A stretch of 64,000 bases of DNA from Micromonospora sp045209745 (GCF_045209745.1 NZ_CP109273.1:2790001-2854000), one strand, 5' to 3'. Counted from the stretch's first letter, positions 17,339 through 27,571 are shown. Numbers and translations: made by a program. Notes: generated by a model not told the origin, from the letters alone.

Positions 17339-18643
17339 TCAGTCCCCGGTGCCGAGCACCGGAGGCGCGGCGCTCCCGCCGTCCCGCCACACCATCTCGT
17401 CCTCGGTCAACCAGGTCAGCCGCTCATCGGAGTCGTCGTCCTGAGGTCGACCGCGCCCGCCGAGCACCCCGGGCCGTCCCGCGCCGCTGCCGGAGCCCGG
17501 TCGGGCGTTGCCGCCGGCCGTGGCCGCCCGCCCGCCGTTGGTGCCGCGCTGGCCGTCCATGCTGCGCCCGACCCCGCTGGCGGAGCGACTCTCGGCCGGG
17601 GTCGCACCACCGGTCGGACGAGCCGAGGTGGGGGGCGTGCTGCCCGAACCGGCAAGCGCGGCGGTGCGCAGCACTCCGCCGGCCGGTGCCCCGCCCTGTG
17701 CTGCGTAGAGCAGACCCGGGCCGGTGCCGGCACCAGGGGTCACCGTGGTCGACCCGGACAGGCCGGCCAGCCCGACGGCACCCCCGCCGAGCAGCGCGCC
17801 GCCGACCAGCGGGTCCGCACCGGCGAGTGAGGTGCCGGGGGTGTCGGAGTCGCTGCCAGTGCCATCCGGGCCGGTGCCGACAGCCGGCGTGCCAACGGTG
17901 CCCGAACCGTTGTCAACAGGGACCGAGCCGTCGCCGACGACCGGCGGCGGGGCTGCGCGGTCGGGTGTCGCAATGGTCCTGACACCGGTGTGTGCGCTGC
18001 CGTCGGTGGTGTTGGGCCCCGAGGTCACCTTGGCGATGGCCGAAACGCTCTGGGGCGTCGTCGGATCCTTGCTGACCGTGCTCGGAGTGTCCGGGTGGGG
18101 TTGGGGCGGATCGACCACCCGGTCATAGGCGGACAGCTCGTAACCGGAGGCCAGCTCGGCCACCAGGTTCACCATCCGCTGGTGGGCCTTGTCCTGCTCT
18201 TCCTTGTCCTGCTGGTGACCCATGACGCCCATCACGACAGCGCCGGGCAGACCGAACGTGGCGGCACCCTTGAGCGCACCGGAGATCGCCTTGTCGTTGT
18301 CGTCGGTCTCCTCCGGGCTCTCGGCCTGCTTCTGGCCGGTGCGCAGGTGGTCGGCCATCATGGTCAGCCCCTGCTTGATGCCGGCCATCCCCTCGCCCAA
18401 CGCATCGGAGTGGGCGACGATCAGGCTGAGTCGCCGATGGAACTCCCGACCTGCCGAACCTGTCCAGGTGTTGCCGAGCTTCTCGAGGTCGCCGCTCAAC
18501 TCCCGGCCGACACCGTCCAGAATTCCCTTGAGCTCGGCCCACTGGGCGGCTACGCCCTCGATCTGCTCCGGCTTGCCCGCCATCACGCCGTCGTACAGCT
18601 GTTGGTGGCTGCTGCCCTGGTAACGCTGGGTGTATTCAGACAC
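17339..18643 (-). CDS. Type VII secretion substrate: WXG100-like N-domain plus long Gly/Pro-rich tail
   Basis: The 434-residue protein begins with a helical hairpin domain of about 100 residues carrying the turn motif WTGSAGREFHRRL (W-x-G). A segment rich in Gly/Ala (ALKGAATFGLPGAVVMGVMG) follows. A disordered Gly/Pro/Thr/Ser region of over 200 residues and a conserved-looking acidic end (WLTEDEMVWRDG...APPVLGTGD) complete it. This matches the PPE-like ESX substrates common in non-mycobacterial actinomycetes. The GTG at 18641-18643 has AAGGAGG at ideal spacing. It overlaps the end of the gene upstream by 8 bp. Probably exported by the Ecc machinery encoded to the right. Confidence 0.8.
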   Translation of the reverse strand: MSEYTQRYQGSSHQQLYDGVMAGKPEQIEGVAAQWAELKGILDGVGRELSGDLEKLGNTWTGSAGREFHRRLSLIVAHSDALGEGMAGIKQGLTMMADHLRTGQKQAESPEETDDNDKAISGALKGAATFGLPGAVVMGVMGHQQDKEEQDKAHQRMVNLVAELASGYELSAYDRVVDPPQPHPDTPSTVSKDPTTPQSVSAIAKVTSGPNTTDGSAHTGVRTIATPDRAAPPPVVGDGSVPVDNGSGTVGTPAVGTGPDGTGSDSDTPGTSLAGADPLVGGALLGGGAVGLAGLSGSTTVTPGAGTGPGLLYAAQGGAPAGGVLRTAALAGSGSTPPTSARPTGGATPAESRSASGVGRSMDGQRGTNGGRAATAGGNARPGSGSGAGRPGVLGGRGRPQDDDSDERLTWLTEDEMVWRDGGSAAPPVLGTGD

Positions 18644-19004
18644 GCCCGTCCTCCTTCGGCTGCAACGCCCGATCAACCCCGTTCAGCGCGGCGGTGACAT
18701 CGGTGGCGTTGGCTGCGTTACGCGCCTCGGCGGTGCGGTAGTTGGTCAGGATCGTGCTGGTCGCCTGCTGTGCTGCCAGCACCGCCTGCCGGACCCGTTC
18801 GGCCTGGTCGACATAGGACTGGTGGACCTCGCTGTAGCGGCGGGCCTTGTCGGTGGCGTCGAAAAACGAGCCCAACGCCGGAGGGCTGCACTGCATCTCG
18901 GTGTTGAGTTTGCGCAGCACTGACTCGACCTGGCTCAAGCGCGACGCCAGGTGCCGATGGAAGTCCTCAAGGGACAGCAAATCGACTTCCGTACGCCCGG
19001 TCAT
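18636..19004 (-). CDS. Small WXG100-like/ESX-associated protein
   Basis: The 122-residue all-helical protein (TEVDLLSLEDFHRHLASRLSQVESVLRKLNTEM...DQAERVRQAVLAAQQATSTILTNYRTAE) fits the size and helix-turn-helix hairpin form of ESX partner proteins, though a clean W-x-G is not visible. It is translated immediately before, and overlaps, the PPE-like gene, so the two are probably secretion partners. The start is placed at ATG 19002-19004, with GGGGAT upstream; another ATG at 19044-19046 would add 14 residues but lacks a ribosome site. Confidence 0.65.
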   Translation of the reverse strand: MTGRTEVDLLSLEDFHRHLASRLSQVESVLRKLNTEMQCSPPALGSFFDATDKARRYSEVHQSYVDQAERVRQAVLAAQQATSTILTNYRTAEARNAANATDVTAALNGVDRALQPKEDGRV

Positions 19005-19092
19005 GGCAACATCCCCGTCGTTCTGGTTGACAACCGTCAGCACCATTCAGGTTAGTCCACCGCTGCGACTCGGTGCGACCCGTCAAAGCTGC

Positions 19093-20679
19093 TCAGCCGC
19101 CGGCCCCGGTCGATCCCATCGGCATCCCACCCCCCGCTCCGCCGGTCGGCGGAGCGCCGCTGGCCGGAGCGGACGGCGTCGACCCCGAGGGCGTCACGGA
19201 TCCTGACGACGGCGCCGCGGACGTCGACCCCGACGGCAGTGCCGGGGGCGGCGGCGCGGCCGGTGCTGGCCCTTCGGGTGAGAAGACGGCCAGCGCGTCC
19301 TCGTAATTCAGCGTCGGCCCGGTCGGGATCAGCGAGAGCAGCGAGCCGGGCACCGCCAGCGGGGTGATCCCGTCGTAGCCGAGCACGCCCAGCGTCGCCG
19401 CCGAGCCGAGCGGATACCGGATGCCCTGCGGGGTGATCAGGTAGACCGTCGACCCGGCGGCACCGGATCCGCTGGTCCCGGCACCGGGCGAGGCCTGCAC
19501 GATGACACCCTTGCCGCCGGGCAGCAGCACTGCCTCGGCGGTGCGTACGGCGTCGCGCCTGGTCTGTCGCACCGGCACCAGGCCCGGATCGCTCGCGGTC
19601 AGCTCAGCCGGCGCCCGGTCGAAGACCTCCAGGGTGGTGGTCGGCGGACCGCCCGCGCTGCCCGCCCGGTACGTCGCGCACAGCACGGTCTGACCGGAAA
19701 CCGTCGGGTAGAAGGTGGGCATCCTCGGCGGCAGCCCTTCCTCCTCCACCCGTTGCTCGACAGATGAATCGGCAGCCTGGTTCGGCGTGATGTCGGTGAT
19801 CCGACCGCCGTTGCTGACCATCAGCAGAGCGGTGATCTCACTGATCGAGACGAGGCCTTCCCGGGCCAGTACGTAGTGCCGCCCGGCGGCCCTGAACACC
19901 TGACCGATGGTGGACGACCGCCCGGCCACGTCCCGGCTGCTGGATTGACCCTCGCCGGGCAGCGACGGCTTGCGCAGCGGTGGCCCGGCCGGTACGGCGT
20001 TGATCAGTTGCTGCCCAACCCACAGCTTCGCGGCGTCGGGCAGATTCAACGCGGTGCTGGTCCGTGGCCCGCCGAGTACCTGGAGCCGGGTGTTGTTGGT
20101 GAGCACGTACTGCTGGTCGTCCACCGCGACCAGCGCCGCGCCGTCGCCCAGCGGCGTGCCGCCGGGCAGCGCACGGTCGATCACCACCCGGGTGCTGGAA
20201 CGCTTCATATCGACCGGGTCGGGTACGTCGCAGACCGACCAGGGCAGCCCGGTCAGCGACTTGCGGTCCGGCAGGGCGTCTGGTGCCCCGACGATGCCGA
20301 GGGTGACCCCGCGTGGTCGGTCCCGCAGCGACGCCTGGGACATCGTCCGCGGCACCACATCCGGCTTGTTCAGGATCAGGCGGGCCGAGGTGTAGTTGAG
20401 CGTCGGATGTAGCTGCCCCCTCATGAACACGTACGTCGCTCCGGTCTCCCGTTCGATGACCAGGGCCTGGTCTTGCAGCGGCGCGGCGTTTCCGGTCAAC
20501 TGGCCGTAGGCGCCCACCCCGCCGAGCACAACGGCGGCGGCGACGACACTGCCGAAGACGGCCATGCCGAGCCGTCGCATCGGCAGGTTGGTGGTCTCCG
20601 GATCGCCCGACAGCAACGCGGAGACGATCCGACGGGTGACGAAGCGGTACGCCTGCACCTGATCGCGGCGGGTCCGCAT
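19093..20679 (-). CDS. eccB: Type VII secretion protein EccB
   Basis: The 528-residue protein starts with the EccB hallmark MRTRRDQVQAYRFVTRRIVSALL. One transmembrane helix follows (about residues 40-65, GMAVFGSVVAAAVVLGGVGAYG), then a large extracytoplasmic repeat domain, and the Pro/Ser/Gly-rich tail seen in this group. EccB is a core ESX membrane component, anchoring the complex on the periplasmic side. It heads the minus-strand set eccB-esx-like-PPE-like and is divergent from eccE, sharing a promoter region of 161 bp. Confidence 0.93.
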   Translation of the reverse strand: MRTRRDQVQAYRFVTRRIVSALLSGDPETTNLPMRRLGMAVFGSVVAAAVVLGGVGAYGQLTGNAAPLQDQALVIERETGATYVFMRGQLHPTLNYTSARLILNKPDVVPRTMSQASLRDRPRGVTLGIVGAPDALPDRKSLTGLPWSVCDVPDPVDMKRSSTRVVIDRALPGGTPLGDGAALVAVDDQQYVLTNNTRLQVLGGPRTSTALNLPDAAKLWVGQQLINAVPAGPPLRKPSLPGEGQSSSRDVAGRSSTIGQVFRAAGRHYVLAREGLVSISEITALLMVSNGGRITDITPNQAADSSVEQRVEEEGLPPRMPTFYPTVSGQTVLCATYRAGSAGGPPTTTLEVFDRAPAELTASDPGLVPVRQTRRDAVRTAEAVLLPGGKGVIVQASPGAGTSGSGAAGSTVYLITPQGIRYPLGSAATLGVLGYDGITPLAVPGSLLSLIPTGPTLNYEDALAVFSPEGPAPAAPPPPALPSGSTSAAPSSGSVTPSGSTPSAPASGAPPTGGAGGGMPMGSTGAGG

Positions 20680-20840
20680 GACTTACCTCCGGCAGGGTGG
20701 ATCCGCGACGATCAGGTCGGGGTGCCGTCGCGGGCTTCCCTACGATAAGGGGCCGACGGCGGTTCCTCGGGACCACCGCTCGTGGCCGGCACCGGACCGA
20801 CCCGGCGCAGAGCCGTACCGTGCAGGAGGGACAGTCAGCG

Positions 20841-22019
20841 ATGACACAGGTTCAGGTGCGACCCGCCCGAGCGGCAGCGGACCCGTCCGACGTTCCGACG
20901 CGGTCGGCGCCCCCGACCGACCGGCCCGGCCGTGGACGGGTCGGCCCCGTTCTGGTTGGGCAGCTCGTCGTGCTGGAGCTGTGCGCGCTCGGTGTCTGGG
21001 CGGCGGCGGCCGGGCCCAGCTGGGTGTTCGCCGCGGTGGGCGCCCTGGCGGTGCTGATCATTGTTGCGGCCTTCGCCCGCCGAGGTGGCCGTTGGTGGTT
21101 CGAGGACCTGCTGTTGCGCCGGCGGCTGCGGCGACGCGGCGAGCGCGCGTCAGCCGCGCTGGCTGGCGGCTCGGCGACGGACCCACGGTTGGCCGCGCTC
21201 GCCCCCGAGTTGAGCGTCATCGAGTTGACCGACCGGGGCACCCGGCTCGGCATCGGGCAGGACGACCAGGGCTGGTTCGCCGCGGTCGCGCTGCAGTCCG
21301 TCAGTGGCGCGACGGTTGGCTCCGTGGATGCCTCCACGGTGGATGCCGTGCTGCGGGTGCTCGCGGACTTCAGCGCCCCGGTGTCCCGGGCCCAGGTTGT
21401 CGCACACACCCTGGTCTGGTATCCGGCGCCCGGTGCCCCGCCGGCGGCGCACCGGACCGTCTGGGTGGCGCTGCGGCTCACCGTCCGCGACGCCCGGGTG
21501 GAGGCGGTGAGCCGGGGCGGCGGGCTGCCCGGGGTGCACCGGACAGTGGCTGCGGGGATCGGTCGGCTCGGCAAGGCGCTCACCTCCGCGGGCCTGGCCC
21601 ATCGGCCGCTGGGCCGTGAGGAACTGCGGGCGGCGATCGTCTCGGCCGCCGGCCTGGACCTGGTGCCGGAGGCGCCGGCGGAAACCTGGCGCGGGCTGCG
21701 CGGCGGCGGCTGGACCCACCGCTGCATGGCTCTGCGGGGCCGTTCGGACGCGCCGCTCGGCCCGCTCGTGGACGCGATCACCGCGACCTCGGCGCCGTCG
21801 CACACGGTGGCCGCGACGGTATCGGTGGACGGCCGGGTGGCGGCGCCGCTGTTGCGGGTCGCAGCGATGGACAATCACGTCGAGGCGCTGGTCAAGGTGG
21901 TGAGTGAGGTCGCGCAGCGGGCAGGCACGTCCACCCGGCCCATGGACGGTCAACACGGTCCGGGCGTCTACGCCACCGCTCCGGTCGCGTCGGCGCTGGG
22001 CGTCTCCACCCGTCCGTGA
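20841..22019 (+). CDS. eccE: Type VII secretion protein EccE
   Basis: The 392-residue protein has two N-terminal helices (VLVGQLVVLELCALGVWAAA and WVFAAVGALAVLIIVAAFA) and the basic RRGGRWWFEDLLLRRRLRRRG linker, then a soluble domain with the EccE-type core (AHTLVWYPAPGAPPAAHRTVWVALRL). EccE sits at the periphery of the ESX membrane complex. ATG 20841 is chosen because AGGAGGG precedes it; the longer open frame upstream is the divergent promoter region. It converges on eccD with 22 bp between stops. Confidence 0.88.
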   Translation: MTQVQVRPARAAADPSDVPTRSAPPTDRPGRGRVGPVLVGQLVVLELCALGVWAAAAGPSWVFAAVGALAVLIIVAAFARRGGRWWFEDLLLRRRLRRRGERASAALAGGSATDPRLAALAPELSVIELTDRGTRLGIGQDDQGWFAAVALQSVSGATVGSVDASTVDAVLRVLADFSAPVSRAQVVAHTLVWYPAPGAPPAAHRTVWVALRLTVRDARVEAVSRGGGLPGVHRTVAAGIGRLGKALTSAGLAHRPLGREELRAAIVSAAGLDLVPEAPAETWRGLRGGGWTHRCMALRGRSDAPLGPLVDAITATSAPSHTVAATVSVDGRVAAPLLRVAAMDNHVEALVKVVSEVAQRAGTSTRPMDGQHGPGVYATAPVASALGVSTRP

Positions 22020-22041
22020 CCGCGCGGGGCGGCACGCGCGG

Positions 22042-23439
22042 TCAGGGCCGGAGGTTGACGATCCAGCCGTAGAGGCCGCAGACCCAGAAGGCGAGCGGGA
22101 CCAGCGAGATGATCAGCAGGATCTCGGCGATGTCGAGCAGCCGGCCCCAGACCGGCGAGATGCGCTTGCCGGCGACGGTCAGACCGTAGATCAGGCTGAC
22201 CACGGCGGCCAGCACCAGCCCGCCGAGGATCAGGCCGAGCCGGACCGGCAGCGACCCGCCGGTGAAGGTGGTCGCGGCGGCCAGACCCAGCCCCACGGTG
22301 CCGGCCAGCAGCACCGGGGTGCGCTGGGCGCGGCCCAGGAGCGGTCGGGCCCGGAGCAGCGAGAGCAGGGCCAGCACCAGGCAGAGCAGCACCGCCGACA
22401 GGCGCCCGTCCAGGGCCAGCACCAGTTGCGCGCCCAGCACCAACAGGGACACCGTCCACAGCAGACCCGTCAGGAACTGGTCGGCGCGTTCACTCTGCTG
22501 GAGCACCTGCCGGCCGTCCACCGACTCGCTGTCGGTCTTCAGGTCCTCCGGACCGGTCGGGATCGACGGCACCGGCAGCCGGGCCAGCCGGTAGGCCGCC
22601 ATCGGCAACGCCGGCACCACGCCGAACGCGACCGCCGCCACCACCGCGGCGGAGGCCGGCGCGTCGAGGTCGAAAACCAGACAGAGCATCGCGCCCAGGC
22701 CGGTCGCGGCCCCCACCCCGATCGCGGCGAAAAAGAGGGGGTACCGGTCGCCGACCGCCAGCACGGCCACCGCACCGGCGACCACCGCGGCGGTCGCCGC
22801 GAGCAGGACGTGCGGACTGGCCAGCTCGGTCAGCGGTCGATCGCCGGCGAGCAGCAGCAGGCCGCCGGTGGCGGCATACGCCAGGCCGACCATGGCCAGC
22901 ACCGCGCCGGTGCGGCTGTCGCCGGCGGCCCTGGACAGCACCGCCGCGCCTACCAGCAGCGCCACCGCGACGAGCAGGGCCGCCACCGCGCCGGGCAGGT
23001 GCGGCGGGCCGGCGAAGAGCGCGGCCAGCGCGCCCGCGCCGAGCGCCGCCGCGGCGAAGAGCACCGCGAAGGACCGGGTCGCGGCGACCTGCCAGGCGCC
23101 GGGGCGTTGATTTGTCGCGGTCGCGACCGCGTCCACCACGTCGTCGAAGACGATTTCCGGGGCCGCCGCGGACCGGGGGTTGAAGTAGAGCACCTCACCG
23201 TCACGGACGCTGAGCTGCGCAGCGGTGCGCCCGCCGTCCAGGGGTGCACCGCCCAACCGGGACAGAGCCCAGCCGCCGTGCCGCGCGCCCTCGTCGGCCA
23301 TGTCCTCACCGGCGTAGCGCAGCAGGGTGGGCAGCAGATCGGCCATCGGCACGTCCGATGGCAGCGCCAGGTCCATCCGGGTACGGGGAGCCACGATGGT
23401 GATCCGGCTCAGACCACCGGTCGCCGTCTTCGTCGCCAC
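22042..23439 (-). CDS. eccD: Type VII secretion integral membrane protein EccD
   Basis: The 465-residue protein has an N-terminal ubiquitin-like domain (residues about 10-90: SRITIVAPRTRMDLALPSD, DGEVLYFNPR) and about 11 hydrophobic helices that form the ESX membrane channel. It starts at GTG 23437-23439 after TGGAGGCC. It is divergent from eccC with a 166-bp shared control region. The split orientation of eccE/eccD/eccC is unlike the collinear mycobacterial ESX loci. Confidence 0.92.
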   Translation of the reverse strand: MATKTATGGLSRITIVAPRTRMDLALPSDVPMADLLPTLLRYAGEDMADEGARHGGWALSRLGGAPLDGGRTAAQLSVRDGEVLYFNPRSAAAPEIVFDDVVDAVATATNQRPGAWQVAATRSFAVLFAAAALGAGALAALFAGPPHLPGAVAALLVAVALLVGAAVLSRAAGDSRTGAVLAMVGLAYAATGGLLLLAGDRPLTELASPHVLLAATAAVVAGAVAVLAVGDRYPLFFAAIGVGAATGLGAMLCLVFDLDAPASAAVVAAVAFGVVPALPMAAYRLARLPVPSIPTGPEDLKTDSESVDGRQVLQQSERADQFLTGLLWTVSLLVLGAQLVLALDGRLSAVLLCLVLALLSLLRARPLLGRAQRTPVLLAGTVGLGLAAATTFTGGSLPVRLGLILGGLVLAAVVSLIYGLTVAGKRISPVWGRLLDIAEILLIISLVPLAFWVCGLYGWIVNLRP

Positions 23440-23605
23440 GGTGGCCTCCAGGTGTGCGTCTGTGATCGGCTGGCTGCGATGCTGCGGTCCGGGTCCACTG
23501 CGTCCACGGCAGATTACCTACGATGACGGGCACGTACGATGCCCACCCGCGGGCTGTGTTCCGTGGGCGCACGTCATCAGGGCCGCTTCTGGGGAGGAGA
23601 CAGCC

Positions 23606-26600
23606 GTGAGCACGGTGGTTTTCCGCCGGCTCCCGCGTCAGCCGGGGCCGGCCTTACCGCGCGGCGAGGTGCTGCTGGAGTCTCCTCCGGAGCTGCCCGA
23701 GCCGACACCCCGCGGGATGGGGCAACTGCTCATGATCCTGCCGATGTTCTGCGGGGTCGGCGCGATGGCGTTCCTCTACGCCGGCAGGGGCGGCGGCATG
23801 ATGACGTACGTCGCCGGTGGTCTGTTCGGTGTCTCGATGCTCGGCATGGCGATCGGCTCGCTGGCCAACAGCGGTGGCAAGGACAAGGCCGAGTTGAACG
23901 CCGACCGCCGCGACTACATGCGCTACCTGGCCCAGATGCGTAAGCGCACCCGGCGTGCCGCCGAGCAGCAGCGGGCCGCTATGGCCTGGCGGCACCCGGA
24001 GCCCGACGCGCTCTGGTCGATCGCCGCATCCCGGCGACTCTGGGAGCGACGGATCACCGAGGACGACTTCGGCGAGACCCGGATCGCGCTCGGCCCGCAG
24101 CGTCTGGCGGTGGAGATCGTTCCACCGGAGACGAAGCCGGTGGAGGACCTGGAGCCGATGAGCGCCATCGCGCTCCGCCGCTTCGTTCGCGCGCACTCCA
24201 GCGTGCCCGATCTGCCGACGGCGCTGTCGGTGCGCGCGTTCAGCCGGGTGGTGCTGCGCGGCGACCGTGACGCCGTGCTCGACCTGACCCGGGCGGCGCT
24301 CGGGCAGCTGGCCACCTTCCACGCCTCGGACGACCTGGTGATCGCGGTGGTCGCCGCGCCCGACCGCCAGTCGTCCTGGGACTGGGTGAAGTGGCTGCCG
24401 CACGCGCACCACAGTGGCCGGACCGACGCGGCCGGCGCACGCCGGCTGGTCTTCGCCAGCCTGACCGAGGCCGAGGCGTCGCTCGCCGGTGAGCTGGCTG
24501 GGCGGCCTCGGTTCGCGCCGGAGGCCAAGCCGCTGACCACCGCCCCGCATTTGGTCGTGGTGATCGACGGTGGCGAGATCTCGCCAACCTGCCAGCTGGT
24601 GGGCCCGGGGCTGCTCGGCGCCACCGTGATCGACCTCTCCGGGACGGTGCCGCGCGACGCCGGCCGCTGGCTGCTCTGCCTCGACGTGGCTGACGGAAGC
24701 TCGCTCGACCTGGTCCGGGGCAGCTCGTCGTCGCCGCTGGGTCGGCCCGACCGGCTCAGCGCCGAGGCCGCCGAGGGGCTGGCCCGTCAGATCGCCCCCT
24801 ACCGGCTTTCCCAGCAGCAGGCCAGCAGTGACGAGCCGCTGGCCCGCAGCACGGAGTTGCCGGACCTGCTCGGCGTGGGTGACGCCGCGACGGTGGACGT
24901 GCAAAACACCTGGCGTCCGCGTGGTCACCGGGACCGGCTGCGTATCCCGCTCGGCGTCGGCCCGGATGGCAACGTGGTCGAGCTCGACTTCAAGGAGTCG
25001 GCGCACGAAGGCATGGGCCCGCACGGTCTGGTGATCGGTGCCACCGGGTCCGGCAAGAGCGAGTTGCTCCGTACGGTGGTGGCCGCGTTGGCGGTGACCC
25101 ACTCGTCGGAGGAACTGAACTTCGTCCTGGTGGACTTCAAGGGCGGCGCGACGTTCGCCTCGCTGGAGGCGCTGCCGCACACCAGCGCGGTGATCACCAA
25201 CCTGGCCGACGAGCTGCCGCTGGTCGACCGGATGCGCGACGCCCTCGCTGGCGAGATGGTGCGCCGGCAGGAGCTGCTGCGGGCGGCCGGCAACTACGTC
25301 TCGCGCTTCGAGTACGAAAAGGCCCGTGCGGCCGGTGAGCCGCTGGCCCCGATGCCCAGCCTGTTGATCATCTGCGACGAGTTCAGCGAGTTGCTCGCCG
25401 CCAAGCCGGATTTCATCGACCTGTTCGTGATGATCGGCCGGTTGGGCCGATCGCTCGGCGTGCACCTGCTGCTGGCCAGTCAGCGGCTCGAAGAGGGCAA
25501 GCTGCGCGGCCTGGACACCCACCTGTCGTACCGGATCGGTCTGCGTACCTTCTCCGCCGTGGAGAGCCGGATCGTGCTTGGCGTGCCGGACGCGTACGAG
25601 CTGCCGAACGCGCCGGGCCACGGCTACCTGAAGACGGACACCAGCACGATGCTGCGGTTCCGGGCCGCGTACGTGTCCGGGGCGTACCGGGCGCCGGGGC
25701 AGCAGGCCTCCGCCTCGCAGGCGCTGGTGCAACGTCGGATCGTGCCGTACGGCCTCGATTTCATTCCGGCACAGGTCCCGCAGATGCCGGTGGACACCGC
25801 TCCGGAGCCGGACCAGCCGGCCGACGGCAAGGCCGTGGCGATGCTCGACGTGCTGATCGACCAGCTCAGAGGTCGGGGCCGCCCTGCCCACCAGGTGTGG
25901 CTGCCGCCACTGGCGGACCCGCCGGGTCTGGGCGAGCTGCTCGGCCCGCTGGCGGTCGACCCGACCTACGGGCTGTGCACGGCGTCCTGGTCCGGGCGCG
26001 GACGGCTGACCGTGCCGGTCGGCGTGGTCGACCGCCCTTACGAGCAGCGCCGCGACCCGATGATGGTCGAGCTGGCCGGGGCCGGCGGCAACGTGGTCAT
26101 CGTCGGCCGCTCACTGAGTGGCAAGAGCACGCTGCTGCGTACGCTGCTCGCCTCGCTCGCGCTCACCCACACGCCGCGTGAGGTGCAGTTCTTCTGCCTG
26201 GACTTCGGCGGGGGCGCGCTGCGCAGCCTGGAGCGCCTGCCGCACCTGGCCGGGGTGGCCGGTCGCCGGGACGTCGAGGCGGTCCGCCGGACGGTGGCTG
26301 AGGTGGTCGCCGTCCTGGACGACCGGGAGAACCGCTTCGCCCAGCACGGCATCGACTCGGTGGCCAGCTACCGTCGTCGCCGCGCCGCCGGCGAGTTCGC
26401 CGATGACCCGTTCGGTGACGTGTTCCTGGTGGTGGACGGCTGGAACACGCTGCGCCAGGAGTACGAGGAGCTGGAGCAGACCATCACCACGCTGGCCAAC
26501 CGGGGCCTCGGCTTCGGCGTGCACGTGGTGCTCACCGCGGTGCGGTGGGCGGAAATCCGGATCAACATGCGGGATCTGCTCGGCACCAAGCTGGAGCTGC

Positions 26601-27571
26601 GCCTCGGCGACGCGTCCGAGTCCGAGATCGACCGCCGCGCGGCGATGAACGTGCCGGAGAAGTCGCCGGGTCGCGGCCTGACCCGGGACAAGTTGCACTT
26701 CCTCACCGCCATCTCGCGGGTCGACGGCCGTCGGGACATTGAGGATCTCAGCGAGGCATCGCTGTCCCTGGCCGGCCACGTGGCGGCGAATTGGCCGGGC
26801 CGTCCGGCGCCGAAGGTGCGGCTGCTGCCGCGTCGGCTGCCGGTGACCGAGCTGGCCCGGATCATCGATCGGTCGGCACCCGGTCTGCCGATCGGGGTCA
26901 ACGAGTCGGCGCTCGCGCCGGTCTACCTCGACCTGACCAACGAGCCGCACCTGACGGTGTTCGGCGACGCGGAGTGCGGCAAGACCAACCTGCTGCGGTT
27001 GATCGCCCAGGGCATCACCGAGCGGTACACGCCCGCTCAGGCCCGGCTGGTGATCGCCGATTACCGGCGTGGCCTGCTGGGGGCGGTGGAGGGCGATCAC
27101 CTGCTCGACTACGCACCGTCCAACCAGGCATTCGCCCAGGGGCTCGGCTCGATTCGCAGCGCGCTGTCCAACCGGCTGCCCGGTCCGGACGTGACCACCG
27201 CACAGCTGCGCGATCGCAGCTGGTGGAAGGGTCCGGACCTGTATGTCCTGGTGGACGACTACGACCTGGTCGCCTCCGGTGGCAGCAACCCGCTCAGCGC
27301 CCTGCAGGAGCTGTTGCCGCAGGCCCGCGACATCGGTCTGCACCTGATCATCACACGTCGGGTCGGTGGGGTGTCCCGGGCGCTCTACGAGCCGGTGCTG
27401 CAGCGGTTGCGCGAGTTGGACTCGCCGGGCCTACTGATGTCCGGCAACCGAGAGGAGGGCGCGGTCTTCGGCACGTTGCGCCCGAGCCCGCAACCGCCCG
27501 GCCGGGGCACCCTCGTCCGCCGTCGCGATGGCCAGCAGCTGATCCAGACCGCCTGGTCTGAGCCGTCCTGA
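23606..27571 (+). CDS. eccC: Type VII secretion ATPase EccC (EccCa-EccCb fused)
   Basis: The 1321-residue motor has two N-terminal helices (residues about 38-80) and three FtsK/SpoIIIE-type ATPase domains. Their P-loops are GATGSGKS (near residue 477), GRSLSGKS (near 832) and GDAECGKT (near 1118). All domains are in one chain, as in firmicutes and many non-mycobacterial actinomycetes. The first domain has the arginine/Walker B segment LLIICDEFSELL; the second has VFLVVDGWN. The GTG at 23606 has GGGGAGGAG upstream; the open frame continues 93 codons further 5' but overlaps the eccD promoter. It drives export of the two WXG100 proteins encoded next. Confidence 0.95.
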   Translation: MSTVVFRRLPRQPGPALPRGEVLLESPPELPEPTPRGMGQLLMILPMFCGVGAMAFLYAGRGGGMMTYVAGGLFGVSMLGMAIGSLANSGGKDKAELNADRRDYMRYLAQMRKRTRRAAEQQRAAMAWRHPEPDALWSIAASRRLWERRITEDDFGETRIALGPQRLAVEIVPPETKPVEDLEPMSAIALRRFVRAHSSVPDLPTALSVRAFSRVVLRGDRDAVLDLTRAALGQLATFHASDDLVIAVVAAPDRQSSWDWVKWLPHAHHSGRTDAAGARRLVFASLTEAEASLAGELAGRPRFAPEAKPLTTAPHLVVVIDGGEISPTCQLVGPGLLGATVIDLSGTVPRDAGRWLLCLDVADGSSLDLVRGSSSSPLGRPDRLSAEAAEGLARQIAPYRLSQQQASSDEPLARSTELPDLLGVGDAATVDVQNTWRPRGHRDRLRIPLGVGPDGNVVELDFKESAHEGMGPHGLVIGATGSGKSELLRTVVAALAVTHSSEELNFVLVDFKGGATFASLEALPHTSAVITNLADELPLVDRMRDALAGEMVRRQELLRAAGNYVSRFEYEKARAAGEPLAPMPSLLIICDEFSELLAAKPDFIDLFVMIGRLGRSLGVHLLLASQRLEEGKLRGLDTHLSYRIGLRTFSAVESRIVLGVPDAYELPNAPGHGYLKTDTSTMLRFRAAYVSGAYRAPGQQASASQALVQRRIVPYGLDFIPAQVPQMPVDTAPEPDQPADGKAVAMLDVLIDQLRGRGRPAHQVWLPPLADPPGLGELLGPLAVDPTYGLCTASWSGRGRLTVPVGVVDRPYEQRRDPMMVELAGAGGNVVIVGRSLSGKSTLLRTLLASLALTHTPREVQFFCLDFGGGALRSLERLPHLAGVAGRRDVEAVRRTVAEVVAVLDDRENRFAQHGIDSVASYRRRRAAGEFADDPFGDVFLVVDGWNTLRQEYEELEQTITTLANRGLGFGVHVVLTAVRWAEIRINMRDLLGTKLELRLGDASESEIDRRAAMNVPEKSPGRGLTRDKLHFLTAISRVDGRRDIEDLSEASLSLAGHVAANWPGRPAPKVRLLPRRLPVTELARIIDRSAPGLPIGVNESALAPVYLDLTNEPHLTVFGDAECGKTNLLRLIAQGITERYTPAQARLVIADYRRGLLGAVEGDHLLDYAPSNQAFAQGLGSIRSALSNRLPGPDVTTAQLRDRSWWKGPDLYVLVDDYDLVASGGSNPLSALQELLPQARDIGLHLIITRRVGGVSRALYEPVLQRLRELDSPGLLMSGNREEGAVFGTLRPSPQPPGRGTLVRRRDGQQLIQTAWSEPS

